Of a DNA stretch of 64,000 nt, positions 34,997 through 44,604 are shown one piece after another. The translations under genes and the position numbers were made by a program. Below the pieces are notes generated by a model. The model had not been told where the DNA came from and made no database searches. It saw nothing but the letters and a program-made list of their open reading frames with translations. The DNA is from Prochlorococcus sp. scB243_498I20 (GTDB lineage Bacteria > Cyanobacteriota > Cyanobacteriia > PCC-6307 > Cyanobiaceae), in assembly GCA_000635015.1 (NCBI GenBank), contig JFMR01000045.1, positions 248,001-312,000 on the forward strand, read 5' to 3'. The first letter of the stretch is position 1; the number at the start of each line of letters is the position of its first letter.

Positions 34997-35398
34997 ATGA
35001 ATAAGCTACTGGTTTTTTTTATTCTTATCCTTACTTCTTGCAGTTCAAAAGATGAATTATCCTTTACCCAAGATGAATTATCCATTACAAAAGATGAAAT
35101 TTCGATTACGAAAGGTAAATCATCCATTAATGATGAAAAAAAATTATTTTATGTAACTGAAGAAACTGCTGTTCGTCTTTGTGGAGGTAAATCCAGAATA
35201 ATTGATAGTAAAAATGAAGAAATCATCAAAATAGAAGTCAAAGATTTTTCAAGTGCTGATAAAGTAAAATTTGTTCAATTTACTCTTGTTGAGACAGATA
35301 GAAAAGGCGGAAAATATAGAATTGTTAATTGTTATCCAAATAAAGATCCGAAAAAATCGGTAATTAAAACAATCAAGACTAATTACAAGTTAAATTAG
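34997..35398 (+). CDS. Lipoprotein with heptapeptide tandem repeat
   Basis: 133 residues from ATG 34997, chosen over GTG 34973 because it gives a lipoprotein signal MNKLLVFFILILTSC. Just after the lipobox come repeats of DELSxTK type (DELSFTQ, DELSITK, DEISITK, GKSSIND). The rest is a small beta-rich domain (YVTEETAVRLCGGKSRIID). Function unknown. Confidence 0.6.
   Translation: MNKLLVFFILILTSCSSKDELSFTQDELSITKDEISITKGKSSINDEKKLFYVTEETAVRLCGGKSRIIDSKNEEIIKIEVKDFSSADKVKFVQFTLVETDRKGGKYRIVNCYPNKDPKKSVIKTIKTNYKLN
35051..35134 (+). repeat. 21-bp tandem repeat, four units, in coding sequence
   Basis: Units begin GATGAATTATC, GATGAATTATC, GATGAAATTTC and GGTAAATCATC. The first three are close; the fourth is degenerate. 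It could vary in copy number between strains. Confidence 0.65.
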
Positions 35399-35427
35399 TC
35401 CTATGTTAACTAGATCAAATGAAAATA

Positions 35428-35471
35428 TTTAAATGAGATTTAAAGCTGCTTTAAACTAAATAATCTATAAA
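35428..35471 (+). repeat. 44-bp conserved leader, copy 2
   Basis: Differs from 3161-3204 at one base. Mini-ORF MRFKAALN and inverted repeat TTTAAAG CTG CTTTAAA are preserved. Confidence 0.6.
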
Positions 35472-35494
35472 AAAAGAGTAGAAATAATTTTTTT

Positions 35495-35662
35495 ATGCAT
35501 CCGAGCAAAGTAGTCAAAGATCCAAAAATCAACGATACTTATTACGATCCAGATGTTGATAAGCTTTATCAATATGTAAAAATTGGTGACTTTCCGCCAG
35601 AATGGGTAGTGAGAAATATAGATGAAGATGACGATTATTATTACGCTTCGATGGGATATTAG
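35495..35662 (+). CDS. Small conserved protein, MHPxKV family, copy 2
   Basis: 55 residues: MHPSKVVKDPKINDTYYDP, DKLYQYVKIGDFPPEW and an acidic/Tyr tail. Paralog of 3226-3378, with the same leader 24 bp upstream. Soluble, unknown function. Confidence 0.7.
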   Translation: MHPSKVVKDPKINDTYYDPDVDKLYQYVKIGDFPPEWVVRNIDEDDDYYYASMGY

Positions 35663-35754
35663 TTTTAATATCTATTATGAAATTCAATAAATTTGTCTCT
35701 TTAATATTTTGTGTGAGGAAGATTAAAGAGACAATCTAAATATAGATAAAAGGG

Positions 35755-35773
35755 TTTAAGGGAAAATTAACAA
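35755..35773 (+). promoter_or_regulatory. Weak Pho-box-like repeat upstream of phoB
   Basis: TTTAAGGG-AAA-ATTAACAA, about 105 bp before phoB. It could mediate autoregulation, but only one unit resembles the consensus. Confidence 0.25.
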
Positions 35774-35878
35774 GGAAATAAGATTAAATAAAAAAGATAA
35801 TAATTCAATGTAAATTAATTATGAAATAATTAGATCAAATTATTTTGATTATATAAAATAAAATTGTTGGAACTTTAA

Positions 35879-36607
35879 ATGGCTATTAAAGATCATAAAA
35901 GTTTGCAAGACTCAAGAATTCTTCTTGTAGAGGATGATAAGAGTATTAGGCTTACTGTCAGTGAAACCTTGATCAGCGAAGGTTTTAAAGTATCAAGTTT
36001 CAAAGACGGTTTAAGTGCCTTAGATTTTATTAATAATGATATTAAAAAAGATGTTGACCTAATAATTCTAGATTTAATGTTGCCAGGACTAAATGGATTA
36101 GAGTTATGTAGAAAAATAAGAAATGATGAAGACTATACACCCATACTAATTTTGAGTGCTAAGGATAATGAATCAGACAGGGTTCTTGGATTAGAGGTTG
36201 GTGCAGATGATTATTTAACAAAACCTTTTGGTTTAAATGAATTAATTGCTAGATCTAGAGCATTAATAAGAAGATCTAAACGTAATAAAAAATATATAGA
36301 AAACTCAAAAACTGTTCTCGAGTTTAATCATATAAAAATGTTCTTGGAAGAATGTAGGGTAACTTCTTTTGATAGAGAAATAACATTATCTCCAAAAGAA
36401 TTTAAATTATTAGAGTTATTTATGAAAAATCCAAAAAGAGTATGGTCAAGGGATTTAATACTTGAAAAAATATGGGAAATTGACTTTATTGGTGATACTA
36501 AAACTGTAGATGTTCATGTTAGGTGGCTCAGAGAGAAATTAGAAGAAGATCCCTCAGCTCCAAAGTTTCTTAAAACTGTAAGAGGTTTTGGATATAAGTT
36601 TGGATGA
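35879..36607 (+). CDS. phoB: Phosphate response regulator PhoB
   Basis: 242 residues. Receiver domain with acidic pair D19/E-D region, phospho-acceptor D65 in LIILDLMLPG and Lys in LTKPFG. OmpR-type winged helix with RDLILEKIWEIDFIG and VDVHVRWLREKLE. It binds Pho boxes and activates P-scavenging genes. Overlaps phoR by four bases. Confidence 0.92.
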   Translation: MAIKDHKSLQDSRILLVEDDKSIRLTVSETLISEGFKVSSFKDGLSALDFINNDIKKDVDLIILDLMLPGLNGLELCRKIRNDEDYTPILILSAKDNESDRVLGLEVGADDYLTKPFGLNELIARSRALIRRSKRNKKYIENSKTVLEFNHIKMFLEECRVTSFDREITLSPKEFKLLELFMKNPKRVWSRDLILEKIWEIDFIGDTKTVDVHVRWLREKLEEDPSAPKFLKTVRGFGYKFG

Positions 36608-37764
36608 AAATGAAAACACTACAAGAAGTATTATTTTTTTTACATCAGAAGTGGAAAATAAAAGTCAAGCATTTTTCTCAATCAAAAGAAAAAAAATTTG
36701 AAGTTGATAAAAATAAGTATAAAAAAACTATTGATTTCCCATTTGATAAAATTAAACCTCAAGAAGTGTTGTCTTGGTTAGATTATTCATCGCAAGGGTG
36801 GATAATCTTATCATCTGATCTAACAATAAAATTTATCAATCAGAAAGCTTTATCTCTTATTAGGGTTATCAAATATAAAGATGTTATTGGAAAAGCAATT
36901 AATGATATTAATGAGCTTGAAGTACTTAGTAATAAAATTCTATATTTAAGAAAAAAAGATTTCCCATTCAACCTTGATTTCATAATTGCGGGAGTACCCA
37001 TTTCGGTAAATATTGTTAGAGGAAGGAAAAAGAATTATTTAATATTATTGGAAAGTAAATTATCAATTGAATCGATAAAAAAACGACAAAATCAATTAAT
37101 TAATGATGTGTCTCATGAACTGAAAACTCCTCTTACATCACTTATCTTAATTGGGGAAAGACTTGAATCAGTAGTATCAAAAAAGGATAGGTATCTTGTT
37201 AAAAGACTTAAGAAAGAGTCAAAAAGATTAAGAAAAATGGCCGAAGAGACTTTAGAGCTTTCTAAGCTAGAAAGTAGCGAAGATTTTAATAAAAACAAAA
37301 AAATATCTATTTCAGATTTGATTATGGAATCTTGGCAAACACTAAAACCGCTTGCAGAAAAAAAGGATATAAAAATAAATTTATTTTCTCCAACAAAATA
37401 TTATATATCTGGGAATATTGAAAATTTAAAAAGAGCATTTATAAATATTTTAGATAACGCTATTCGTTATTCCCCAACAAAAGAGGGCATACAAATTGAA
37501 ATTTTTAAGAGAGATAGCTCTGTTGTTATAAGAGTTAGAGACAAAGGTATTGGATTAGAAGAAAATGAATCAAATGACATTTTTTCTCGTTTTTATCGTG
37601 GAGATCCATCAAGGACTAAATATAAGAAAAGTGGAAGTGGTTTAGGTCTTTCAATTACAAAACAAATAATTAATAACAATAAAGGTTTTATAAAGGCATT
37701 TAATCATAAAGATGGTGGAGCGATTATTGAAACTATCTTTCCGTTTCTTAATACAGATTTATAG
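36604..37764 (+). CDS. phoR: Phosphate sensor histidine kinase PhoR
   Basis: 386 residues. A PAS-like region (about 55-150) precedes H-box NDVSHELKTPLTS (H171), N-box LDNAIRYSP, G1 DKGIGLEENE, F-box and G2 GSGLGLSITK. No clear membrane helix is present at the N-terminus, unlike the usual membrane-anchored PhoR. Translationally coupled to phoB by ATGA. Confidence 0.9.
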   Translation: MKMKTLQEVLFFLHQKWKIKVKHFSQSKEKKFEVDKNKYKKTIDFPFDKIKPQEVLSWLDYSSQGWIILSSDLTIKFINQKALSLIRVIKYKDVIGKAINDINELEVLSNKILYLRKKDFPFNLDFIIAGVPISVNIVRGRKKNYLILLESKLSIESIKKRQNQLINDVSHELKTPLTSLILIGERLESVVSKKDRYLVKRLKKESKRLRKMAEETLELSKLESSEDFNKNKKISISDLIMESWQTLKPLAEKKDIKINLFSPTKYYISGNIENLKRAFINILDNAIRYSPTKEGIQIEIFKRDSSVVIRVRDKGIGLEENESNDIFSRFYRGDPSRTKYKKSGSGLGLSITKQIINNNKGFIKAFNHKDGGAIIETIFPFLNTDL

Positions 37765-37771
37765 GGAAAAT

Positions 37772-38098
37772 TTAAAAAATATTAGGACATGATTTTTCTG
37801 CAATAAATTTTTTTAAATTCAAAACCCCTTCTCTTGTAAAAAGAATGCTTCCTTCTTTGGAGTCATCTGCCCAATAAGAATCTCTTTTGCCAATAGCTAA
37901 CCAAAGCCTATCAGGTAATGTTGGCATGTACATACTTTCGAAAGCAGATGTTCCAATGTCGTTTTCTTCTTTCATATCTTTGCATGCTTCTATCATTAGT
38001 TTGGGGCGATTTAAATAATGCCTGACACCTTGCCAATAATATTTTGTTTCAGCTTTAACTGGGGCGATGAATAAAATAATAAATATTAGGTATTTCAT
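37772..38098 (-). CDS. Secreted hypothetical protein (108 aa)
   Basis: Signal peptide MKYLIFIILFIAPVKA, then KYYWQGVRHYLNRPKLMIEA and SMYMPTLPDRLWLAIG; two Cys could pair. Function unknown. It is the last gene on the minus strand before phoR and only 7 bp from its end, so they converge. Confidence 0.55.
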   Translation of the reverse strand: MKYLIFIILFIAPVKAETKYYWQGVRHYLNRPKLMIEACKDMKEENDIGTSAFESMYMPTLPDRLWLAIGKRDSYWADDSKEGSILFTREGVLNLKKFIAEKSCPNIF

Positions 38099-38128
38099 TT
38101 TTTAACTTTTTTTAATTATAAGACCTGC

Positions 38129-38160
38129 AAAAAAAGCCACCTTAGAAAAGGTGACTTTTA
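38129..38160 (-). terminator. Terminator after the phytase-like gene
   Basis: Minus strand stem GTCACCTT/AAGGTGGC with TTCT loop and a seven-T tail. Confidence 0.75.
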
Positions 38161-38174
38161 TTTAGTAGTTTTAA

Positions 38175-40457
38175 CTAGATTTTCCCGATATTTAGGAAAA
38201 GAGTTTCACCAGTTGATTTCTTTCCAGTCCCGTCGTTGTCAGTTGAAATCCATGCTTGCCCGCCGTTTGTTATTGCTAAACCTTCAACCTTTTCAAGGAT
38301 AAACCCACCCGTAGATTTCATTACTGGTTTTAGATCAGTAACTAACTCTTTTTCAACTAAGGGATAAAGTCTTGGAGGAACACTAGTCTGAAGACCTTCG
38401 AAAATGACATCATCTAAATCTATTTTATATATAGCTTTTAATTTTGCTTTCTTTCCATAGAAACTATCTCTTTCGATTACATAAAGTGCCCCGTCATGGT
38501 AAGTCAATTCTGAAATACCAACTCCACCTTTTTTGATCCTATCTAATTGATAATTTACGGCACCCCACTGTTTAGTTTTTAAGTTATAGGAAAGGATCTT
38601 AGTAGTATTCAAAGTATCATCACCCCAAGGTTTTTGTTGAGCAATATAAAGAATATCCCCATTTCTTGTTATGCCTTCAAAACCAGGGTTTTTAGCATAA
38701 TTAAGATATGAAGGTGGTGGAGTTATCTTCTCTAAAATTTCACCATCTGAGCTTACATGGTATATAGCAGGAGGATGTTCATCTAGCTTTTTCTTGATTC
38801 CTTCAGTAGAAATGTAGAATCCACCATTACCATCAGTAGTAATACCTTCTTGATCCATAAATAATGCTGTTTTACCATCTAGCTTTATATCTATAGCTCT
38901 TTCTAATAGTGCTGGCGAAGATGAAGGATCAATAACATAAATTCTTGGCTGAGTTTTGAAAGTTCCATCATTTACAGCATAAATTTTACCGTCATCACCA
39001 GCTACCATTCCGCTTATCGCACCCCAAGATACAAATTCAAGACCATTTTCATTTGTTATGTGGGGGTAAGAAGCTGGTGCGTCTTGGAGTTGATAAATAG
39101 TTACATGAGAAGATAAACCTGGTTCTTTTTTGTTGTAGTCTTTTTCATTCGCTGATGCGATTAGACCTCTATCAGGAATAGCAACAAATCCTTCTGGTCC
39201 AATGCCTGATGGAAGTAATTGAGTAAGCAAAGGTTGATTTAGCTCTGTTATGTCGTAAACAGCTACTATTCCTGCTCTTTCTGCTCCAACGAATAAATAT
39301 GGTGTTCCATCAATTTTAGAGAATGTAACTGACTCAGGTTCTACACCTTTTTTACCAGCTCTCCCATCTTGGAAATGACCTATTTGTGCAATTGCTCTTT
39401 CTAGTCTATTTGCATCTTCATAAACTACTGTTCCATCTTTTTTAAAAATAGTCCAGGATCTTGAACCACCTCTTTTTGCCTGATTTGGATCAATATGCTT
39501 GTAATCGCCTTCATTTGCTGTTGCAAAATGGTCATTATCAATCCAAGTAAGACCATCGGGCTCTCTTCTTACATTCTTTAGTTTGCTTTTAAATTTATGT
39601 GCTCCATCTTTCTTTGTATCCATTCCTGCCATTTGTTTTACAACTCCTGCCGAGAAATGTGAAATTACATTTCCATCTTTATCAATTACTGCAAGATGAT
39701 TGTTTTCTTGAAGAGAGACAACTGTTTCACCAAGATCATTGATAGCAACAAATTCTGGTTCGGGATCGCTAGGAGCTATTTCAGATAATCCTGTTAAATC
39801 AACTTTTTTTATTGAATTGCATCGTATTTTTCCTCTTTTGTTTAACCTCACAAGAGAAACATAACCAGGAGGATTAATTTGTTTACCTTCCTCATCTAAT
39901 TGTGGGATAAATCCATTTTTATATTCTTCATCTCTCTCATTCTCTATAGCGACAGCTAGAAATGTTCCGTCTGGTGAAACAAAAACGCTATCAGGCTGCC
40001 CACCTAAATCACATTCTTTTACCGCTTTTCTTGTATCTAAATTATATTGAACTAATGCTCCAGAAGGATTTGTATAACTTTCGGATGTATTCGAACCTAT
40101 ATAAGCATTGTTTCCAAGTGCTGCAATTCCAGTTGGTTCTGCTTCCATTTCAACAACACCCAATGCTTTAGGTTTCGCAGGGTCTGAGATATCAACTAAA
40201 CCTACTACTCCTAGATCGCTATCTGTATACATCAATGTCTTTCCATCTTCTGATGCTGTAACTACTTCTGAAGACGTTTTGGTTGTAGATTTTGATCCCT
40301 CTGGTAAATTATCACTTACATTGAATGAAGAAATTCTGTTGAAGTTTTTTTCATTGGCCCAGTATTTTGTATTCCAATTTGCAAAACCGCTACTTGTAGA
40401 GGAGGCGACGATTGCAAGTAATGTAGAAAAACTTGCAGCAGCTAATTTTTTTTTCAT
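38175..40457 (-). CDS. Secreted phytase-like phosphoesterase
   Basis: 760 residues with signal peptide. The N-terminal two-thirds is a beta-propeller (repeated VDISDPAKPKALGVVEM type blades; GTFLAVAIENERDEEY). The C-terminal part is the esterase-like domain of phytase (FMDQEGITTDGNGGFYISTE, RNGDILYIAQQKPWG, VEGLAITNGGQAWISTDN). Homologs in this position are treated as the Prochlorococcus alkaline phosphatase. It likely releases phosphate from organic esters outside the inner membrane. Pho box 40 bp upstream. Confidence 0.75.
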   Translation of the reverse strand: MKKKLAAASFSTLLAIVASSTSSGFANWNTKYWANEKNFNRISSFNVSDNLPEGSKSTTKTSSEVVTASEDGKTLMYTDSDLGVVGLVDISDPAKPKALGVVEMEAEPTGIAALGNNAYIGSNTSESYTNPSGALVQYNLDTRKAVKECDLGGQPDSVFVSPDGTFLAVAIENERDEEYKNGFIPQLDEEGKQINPPGYVSLVRLNKRGKIRCNSIKKVDLTGLSEIAPSDPEPEFVAINDLGETVVSLQENNHLAVIDKDGNVISHFSAGVVKQMAGMDTKKDGAHKFKSKLKNVRREPDGLTWIDNDHFATANEGDYKHIDPNQAKRGGSRSWTIFKKDGTVVYEDANRLERAIAQIGHFQDGRAGKKGVEPESVTFSKIDGTPYLFVGAERAGIVAVYDITELNQPLLTQLLPSGIGPEGFVAIPDRGLIASANEKDYNKKEPGLSSHVTIYQLQDAPASYPHITNENGLEFVSWGAISGMVAGDDGKIYAVNDGTFKTQPRIYVIDPSSSPALLERAIDIKLDGKTALFMDQEGITTDGNGGFYISTEGIKKKLDEHPPAIYHVSSDGEILEKITPPPSYLNYAKNPGFEGITRNGDILYIAQQKPWGDDTLNTTKILSYNLKTKQWGAVNYQLDRIKKGGVGISELTYHDGALYVIERDSFYGKKAKLKAIYKIDLDDVIFEGLQTSVPPRLYPLVEKELVTDLKPVMKSTGGFILEKVEGLAITNGGQAWISTDNDGTGKKSTGETLFLNIGKI

Positions 40458-40497
40458 TTAGTGCTTAACAAAAATACTCTTACATAGTTACTTTTAT

Positions 40498-40527
40498 AAG
40501 TTAAGAAAAGAAAATTAATTTATTAAG
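40498..40527 (-). promoter_or_regulatory. Pho box before the phytase-like gene
   Basis: Minus strand CTTAATAA-ATT-AATTTTCT-TTT-CTTAACTT, three 8-mers in 11-bp phase, 40 bp before the start codon. Confidence 0.6.
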
Positions 40528-40556
40528 AACTATTTAAAGTTAAAAACTTATAAAAA

Positions 40557-40585
40557 AAAAGACCTGCAGTTTGCAGGTCTTTTTA
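40557..40585 (-). terminator. Strong bidirectional terminator after the porin gene
   Basis: Stem GACCTGCA-GTT-TGCAGGTC flanked by A-run and T-run, so it works on both strands. Confidence 0.85.
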
Positions 40586-40617
40586 GTGTGTGTAAGATTT
40601 CTAAATTATGATTTAAT

Positions 40618-41964
40618 TTAGAATTTAAATGATGTTAAAACCATAATTCCAGTTTGATCTGGAGTTGTAGTTGCTGCTTTCTCCTTGATGAAAACAAGTG
40701 GTGTTATTGTCATACCGTCATTTAATGGGTATGAGTAATAAACTTCATACATTAGCTCTTCTGTTTGGTTCTCGATTTGACCACCAGATGTACCTAAAGC
40801 TGCACCAAGTTCTCCTGGACCTACTTCTCCGTTTAATCCAAGGAAGTAGTTGATTGACTCATCAGCAGATGCAGCAGCACCACCGATATCACCAAATTCA
40901 TAACCAGCACTTACATTTAAACCGTTATCAAATGAATAGTAACCATTTAATGCTGTGTAAGTATTTTCGTTTACACCGTATGTACCAGTTTCAATTAAAC
41001 CGTAAGTTACAGAAACTCCGTAGTTGTCACCTGTGTAAGCAGCATTAGCACCGTAAGCATCAATACCTTCTTTAGCCATGAGGTCTGTTTCATTTCCTGC
41101 ATAACCGATAGCAGCAGTAAAGCCATTACCGAAGTCATACTCAGCTCCAGCCATAGCTCCGCCGTTATCAATAACAGCGTTTACGTTACCACAATCATCA
41201 AGAGTGTCAGATGGTCCGCCATAAGCACAAGCTACTGTAAACATTGAGGATCCGTCCTTGTTGTCAGCAACCATAGCTGTAAGGCTATCCCCGATAGGGA
41301 ATTTGTATGCAACACCATCAACTTTTAGTGCGTCGGCTGTGTTGTTAAGGCCAAATTCATCAACTGGGCCTGCAGTAGTGGAACCAGAATCGATGGCTAC
41401 TTCTAATGAATCATCACCAGTAAAACTAGTTTTTATTTTAGTATCAAAAGCGTATTGAGCTTGAACAGTCTGGTTGCCATCAGGTAGAGCTGTTGTAGCA
41501 CCCAAACCATCTACAGCACCGACTGCCATTTTGACACTGAATGATACAGTGGATGTTTCAGAAAAACCTCCAGCTTCTATTCCATTAACACGAGCTTCAA
41601 GGCCATCCACTCTTCCTTTCATAATTGCTAACTCTGCACCAAGTTCATCACTTAACCTGTCTATTGCAGCTCCATTCATCAAGCCTTCACCACCTGCAAT
41701 TAGATTGTTTAATTCAGCAGCAGCTTCTAAACGAGAGACTGAGTTGCCATTGAACCTTGGACTATTTGTAAGACCCTTCAAAGAATCGTAAGCCCAATCT
41801 CCTGGAAATAAAGTATCTGATTTGAAATCACTTAAAGATACAAGATTGTTAGAGTTTGAATAGTCACTAAGATCTGTTGAATTGATCTCAGTGGCGTTCA
41901 CTGCCAAACCTGATGCCATAGAAATAATGGCAGGAGCAGCGATTAATTTTTGAAAAAGTTTCAT
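40618..41964 (-). CDS. Outer-membrane porin, P-starvation type
   Basis: About 448 residues. Signal peptide, then an SLH-like segment (LFPGDWAYDSLKGLTNSPRF), a short coiled coil (LAIMKGRVDGLEARVNGIEA) and a beta-barrel of alternating strands ending in Phe (MVLTSFKF). This is the cyanobacterial Som/OprB layout. Acidic composition could favour cation-neutral exclusion, but its position suggests organic-P passage. GTG 41976 is an alternative start; ATG 41964 gives a standard signal peptide. Confidence 0.82.
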   Translation of the reverse strand: MKLFQKLIAAPAIISMASGLAVNATEINSTDLSDYSNSNNLVSLSDFKSDTLFPGDWAYDSLKGLTNSPRFNGNSVSRLEAAAELNNLIAGGEGLMNGAAIDRLSDELGAELAIMKGRVDGLEARVNGIEAGGFSETSTVSFSVKMAVGAVDGLGATTALPDGNQTVQAQYAFDTKIKTSFTGDDSLEVAIDSGSTTAGPVDEFGLNNTADALKVDGVAYKFPIGDSLTAMVADNKDGSSMFTVACAYGGPSDTLDDCGNVNAVIDNGGAMAGAEYDFGNGFTAAIGYAGNETDLMAKEGIDAYGANAAYTGDNYGVSVTYGLIETGTYGVNENTYTALNGYYSFDNGLNVSAGYEFGDIGGAAASADESINYFLGLNGEVGPGELGAALGTSGGQIENQTEELMYEVYYSYPLNDGMTITPLVFIKEKAATTTPDQTGIMVLTSFKF

Positions 41965-42016
41965 AAACCTCAACACGTAAAAATGGATAAATATCCAAAT
42001 TTATGAGAACGAATTT

Positions 42017-42035
42017 AGGTTAAGAAACGGGTAAG
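42017..42035 (-). promoter_or_regulatory. Pho box before the porin gene
   Basis: Minus strand CTTACCCG-TTT-CTTAACCT; the second unit is the exact consensus. It lies about 50 bp before the porin start. Confidence 0.65.
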
Positions 42036-42067
42036 AAATAAAGTCAAAAAGTAAAATTTAAAGAGAT

Positions 42068-42086
42068 CTTAAACTTCCCTTAAATT
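42068..42086 (+). promoter_or_regulatory. Distal Pho box in the pstS upstream region
   Basis: CTTAAACT-TCC-CTTAAATT, a clean 8+3+8 pair about 220 bp before pstS. The 329-bp gap between porin and pstS holds only regulatory sequence. Confidence 0.55.
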
Positions 42087-42213
42087 AAATCCAAAAATGT
42101 TTATTTATTTCGAGATTTTTTTTAATAAAAGTTAAAAACTATACTATGTTTATTCCAAAATATTTTTGAAACAAAACGAAAAAAAGTCAATTTTATATTT
42201 AGTTTAAGAAGGG

Positions 42214-42270
42214 GTTAAAAACTAATTAACCACAGGATAAAATTTCAATTAATAAGTATTTGTGTATAAT
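42214..42270 (+). promoter_or_regulatory. pstS promoter with proximal Pho box and TATAAT
   Basis: GTTAAAAA-CTA-ATTAACCA-CAG-GATAAAAT (42214-42243), three units in 11-bp phase, followed 21 bp later by TATAAT at 42265-42270. The ATG is at 42306. Confidence 0.6.
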
Positions 42271-42305
42271 TTCGGTGCTATATATATGTAGTCTTTCATT
42301 TAATC

Positions 42306-43301
42306 ATGACATCCATGAACATAGCTAAGAAAGCTTTGGTTCTCACTTCTGCAGTAGCCATTGCTGCTGGTACAAGTGTTCCTGGCACAAGTGTTTCTGC
42401 TAGAACTAGATTAAGTGGTGCTGGAGCATCATTTCCTGCCAAAATTTACACTCGTTGGTTCAAAGATTTAGCCTCTTCAGGCGGACCAAGAGTAAATTAC
42501 CAGGCTGTTGGTTCAGGCTCTGGAAGAAAAGCTTTTATTGATCAAACTGTAAACTTCGGTGCTTCTGATGATCCTATGAAGGCTAAAGATATAGCGAAGG
42601 TAACAAGAGGATTAGTTCAGATTCCTATGGTTGGAGGAACTATTGCTTTTGGTTATAACTATGATTGTGATTTGAAACTTACTCAAGAGCAAGCAGTACA
42701 AGTTGCTATGGGTATGATCAAGAACTGGAAGGAAGTTGGCTGTAAGGCTGGTAAATTAACTTGGGCACATCGTTCTGATGGATCAGGTACAACTAAAGCC
42801 TTTACAAACTCCATGGAAGCTTTTTCACCAACTTGGACTTTAGGAACTGGTAAATCTGTTAAATGGCCAGCAGGCGTTGGTGCTAAAGGTAATTCAGGTG
42901 TTGCTGGTGTAATTCAAAATACTCCTGGTGCAATTGGTTATGTTAACCAGTCTTATATTAAAGGTAATGTTAAAGCTGCTGCACTTCAAAATCTTTCAGG
43001 TGAATTTCTAAAACCATCTGTAGAAGCAGGAGCTAAGGCTCTTAATGGTATTACTCTAGATGAAAATCTTGCAGGTAAAAATCCTAATCCAACTGCAAAA
43101 GGAGCATATCCTATAGCTTCATTAACATGGATACTTGCCTATGAAGAAGGTAATGGTAGAAACACTAAAGCTATCAAACAAGCCTTTAATACATTGTTAA
43201 GTGATGAGTATCAAGATAAAGCTCCATCACTAGGCTTTGTTCCTTTAAAAGGCGATATTCTTGAGAAATCAAGAGCTGCTGTAAAAAGAATCGGTAAATA
43301 A
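42306..43301 (+). CDS. pstS: Phosphate-binding protein PstS
   Basis: 331 residues with signal peptide ending near SVSARTR. LSGAGASFPAKIYTRWF, VNYQAVGSGSGRKAF, NFGASDDPM and HRSDGSGTTKAF are PstS phosphate-contact motifs. It is the periplasmic receptor for the high-affinity importer, whose pstCAB genes lie 4.4 kb away at 47.7 kb, split from it by an arsenate-resistance operon. Confidence 0.93.
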   Translation: MTSMNIAKKALVLTSAVAIAAGTSVPGTSVSARTRLSGAGASFPAKIYTRWFKDLASSGGPRVNYQAVGSGSGRKAFIDQTVNFGASDDPMKAKDIAKVTRGLVQIPMVGGTIAFGYNYDCDLKLTQEQAVQVAMGMIKNWKEVGCKAGKLTWAHRSDGSGTTKAFTNSMEAFSPTWTLGTGKSVKWPAGVGAKGNSGVAGVIQNTPGAIGYVNQSYIKGNVKAAALQNLSGEFLKPSVEAGAKALNGITLDENLAGKNPNPTAKGAYPIASLTWILAYEEGNGRNTKAIKQAFNTLLSDEYQDKAPSLGFVPLKGDILEKSRAAVKRIGK

Positions 43302-43317
43302 ACCGTAAGAAAAACAT

Positions 43318-43350
43318 TTAAAAGGGGGAATTTATTTCCTCCTTTTTTTA
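43318..43350 (+). terminator. pstS terminator
   Basis: Stem AAAAGGGGGAA/TTCCTCCTTTT with one G-T pair, followed by a T-run. Confidence 0.8.
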
Positions 43351-44574
43351 TGCAAATAAATATTTTGATAAACCTAATATTAAAGAAAAAAGGATAAGTA
43401 TGTATGTTGGAACTATTTTAAAAAAAGATAATAGTGTAGAGATTAAAATTATAAAAATAGAGCTAATTAAAAAGAATTTTGATGAAAAACTATCTTCAAT
43501 TAAATTAAATCCAGAGAAAATAACTGCTCCAGGAATTGTATTGATCACTCCTTCGATAAAGTAATTAATCGATTTAATTCTGTTTTTTATTAAGCCTTTT
43601 CCAAAAACAAAAATCAAAATAAAACTTGGTAAAAAAATTGCAAAAGTTGATATAAATGAATATTTTAAAGCCTCATTAATACCTCCAATTGAAAAACCTG
43701 CTTTATATCCAATAAAACTTGTAGTTAATAAGACAGGACCAGGTGTTATCTGGCCAATCATTATTCCATCTATAAATTCATTATTTGTTAACCATCCTTG
43801 CGAGACAACATAATCACTCATAAGAGGAATGATTACTAATCCACCTCCAAAAATAAAAAGTCCCGATTTAAAGAAGAAAAAAAACAGATTAAGGTAATCT
43901 ACTAAAAACTTTGAGTTTATAGACTCTCTTAAAAAATTATAAAACTTTGATACATCTAAAAAGACCGAGCTAATCAAAAATGAGGTTGTTGAAAATATAG
44001 ATAAAGGGACCAAGCTATAAAAAATATTTTTGAATTTCTTTAAAAATATATTTATCAATCCTGCAATGCTAAGAATTGTTATGAGTGGAAATTGAATACT
44101 ATTGTATTTAGCGAATATAAGTAGAAATAATATTGAGCTGGAGAATAATATTCGATCAAACTTTAATCTTTTTTTTAATAGAACTAATGAGAATGAAAAA
44201 ATTATCCCTGCAATAATAGGCGGATTAAAATAAATTAAATCTGTTAAGAATTTTGATCCAGAACCAATTTGCCAAAAAAAACTAAGAGCTAATACTGAAA
44301 TGAATCCTGGGATAATGAAACTTATACCTGATATCAATCCACCAAGATAACCATTTATTTTAAGACCTATATATATTGCCAATTGAGTAGATATTGGTCC
44401 TGGAAGTATTTGACATAATCCAATACCTTTTTCAAAAGATTGATTTGATATCAATTTTTTATTATTTATAAGTTCATCTTCGAATAAGGAAATATGAGCA
44501 TAGGGTCCTCCAAAACTTAAAATACCAATTTTTAGGAAAGTTTTTGCAAGTTCAATTAAGGATATTTTTGCCAT
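43348..44574 (-). CDS. chrA: ChrA-family anion (chromate) transporter
   Basis: 408 residues, two homologous halves of about six helices. First half: [17 protein letters not shown] and [19 protein letters not shown]. Second half: [16 protein letters not shown] and [17 protein letters not shown]. These are ChrA signatures. Third gene of the gap-arsJ-chrA run, so an oxyanion relevant to arsenate or phosphate stress may be the true substrate rather than chromate. Confidence 0.8.
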   Translation of the reverse strand: MAKISLIELAKTFLKIGILSFGGPYAHISLFEDELINNKKLISNQSFEKGIGLCQILPGPISTQLAIYIGLKINGYLGGLISGISFIIPGFISVLALSFFWQIGSGSKFLTDLIYFNPPIIAGIIFSFSLVLLKKRLKFDRILFSSSILFLLIFAKYNSIQFPLITILSIAGLINIFLKKFKNIFYSLVPLSIFSTTSFLISSVFLDVSKFYNFLRESINSKFLVDYLNLFFFFFKSGLFIFGGGLVIIPLMSDYVVSQGWLTNNEFIDGIMIGQITPGPVLLTTSFIGYKAGFSIGGINEALKYSFISTFAIFLPSFILIFVFGKGLIKNRIKSINYFIEGVINTIPGAVIFSGFNLIEDSFSSKFFLISSIFIILISTLLSFFKIVPTYILILFSLILGLSKYLFA

Positions 44575-44604
44575 TAAAATATTCTAATTCCTAAAAATTA
44601 GTCT

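Noticed and set aside
41474..41791. Plus-strand frames opposite the porin gene
   Set aside because: Antisense shadows rich in Ser/Pro/Ala caused by porin codon use.
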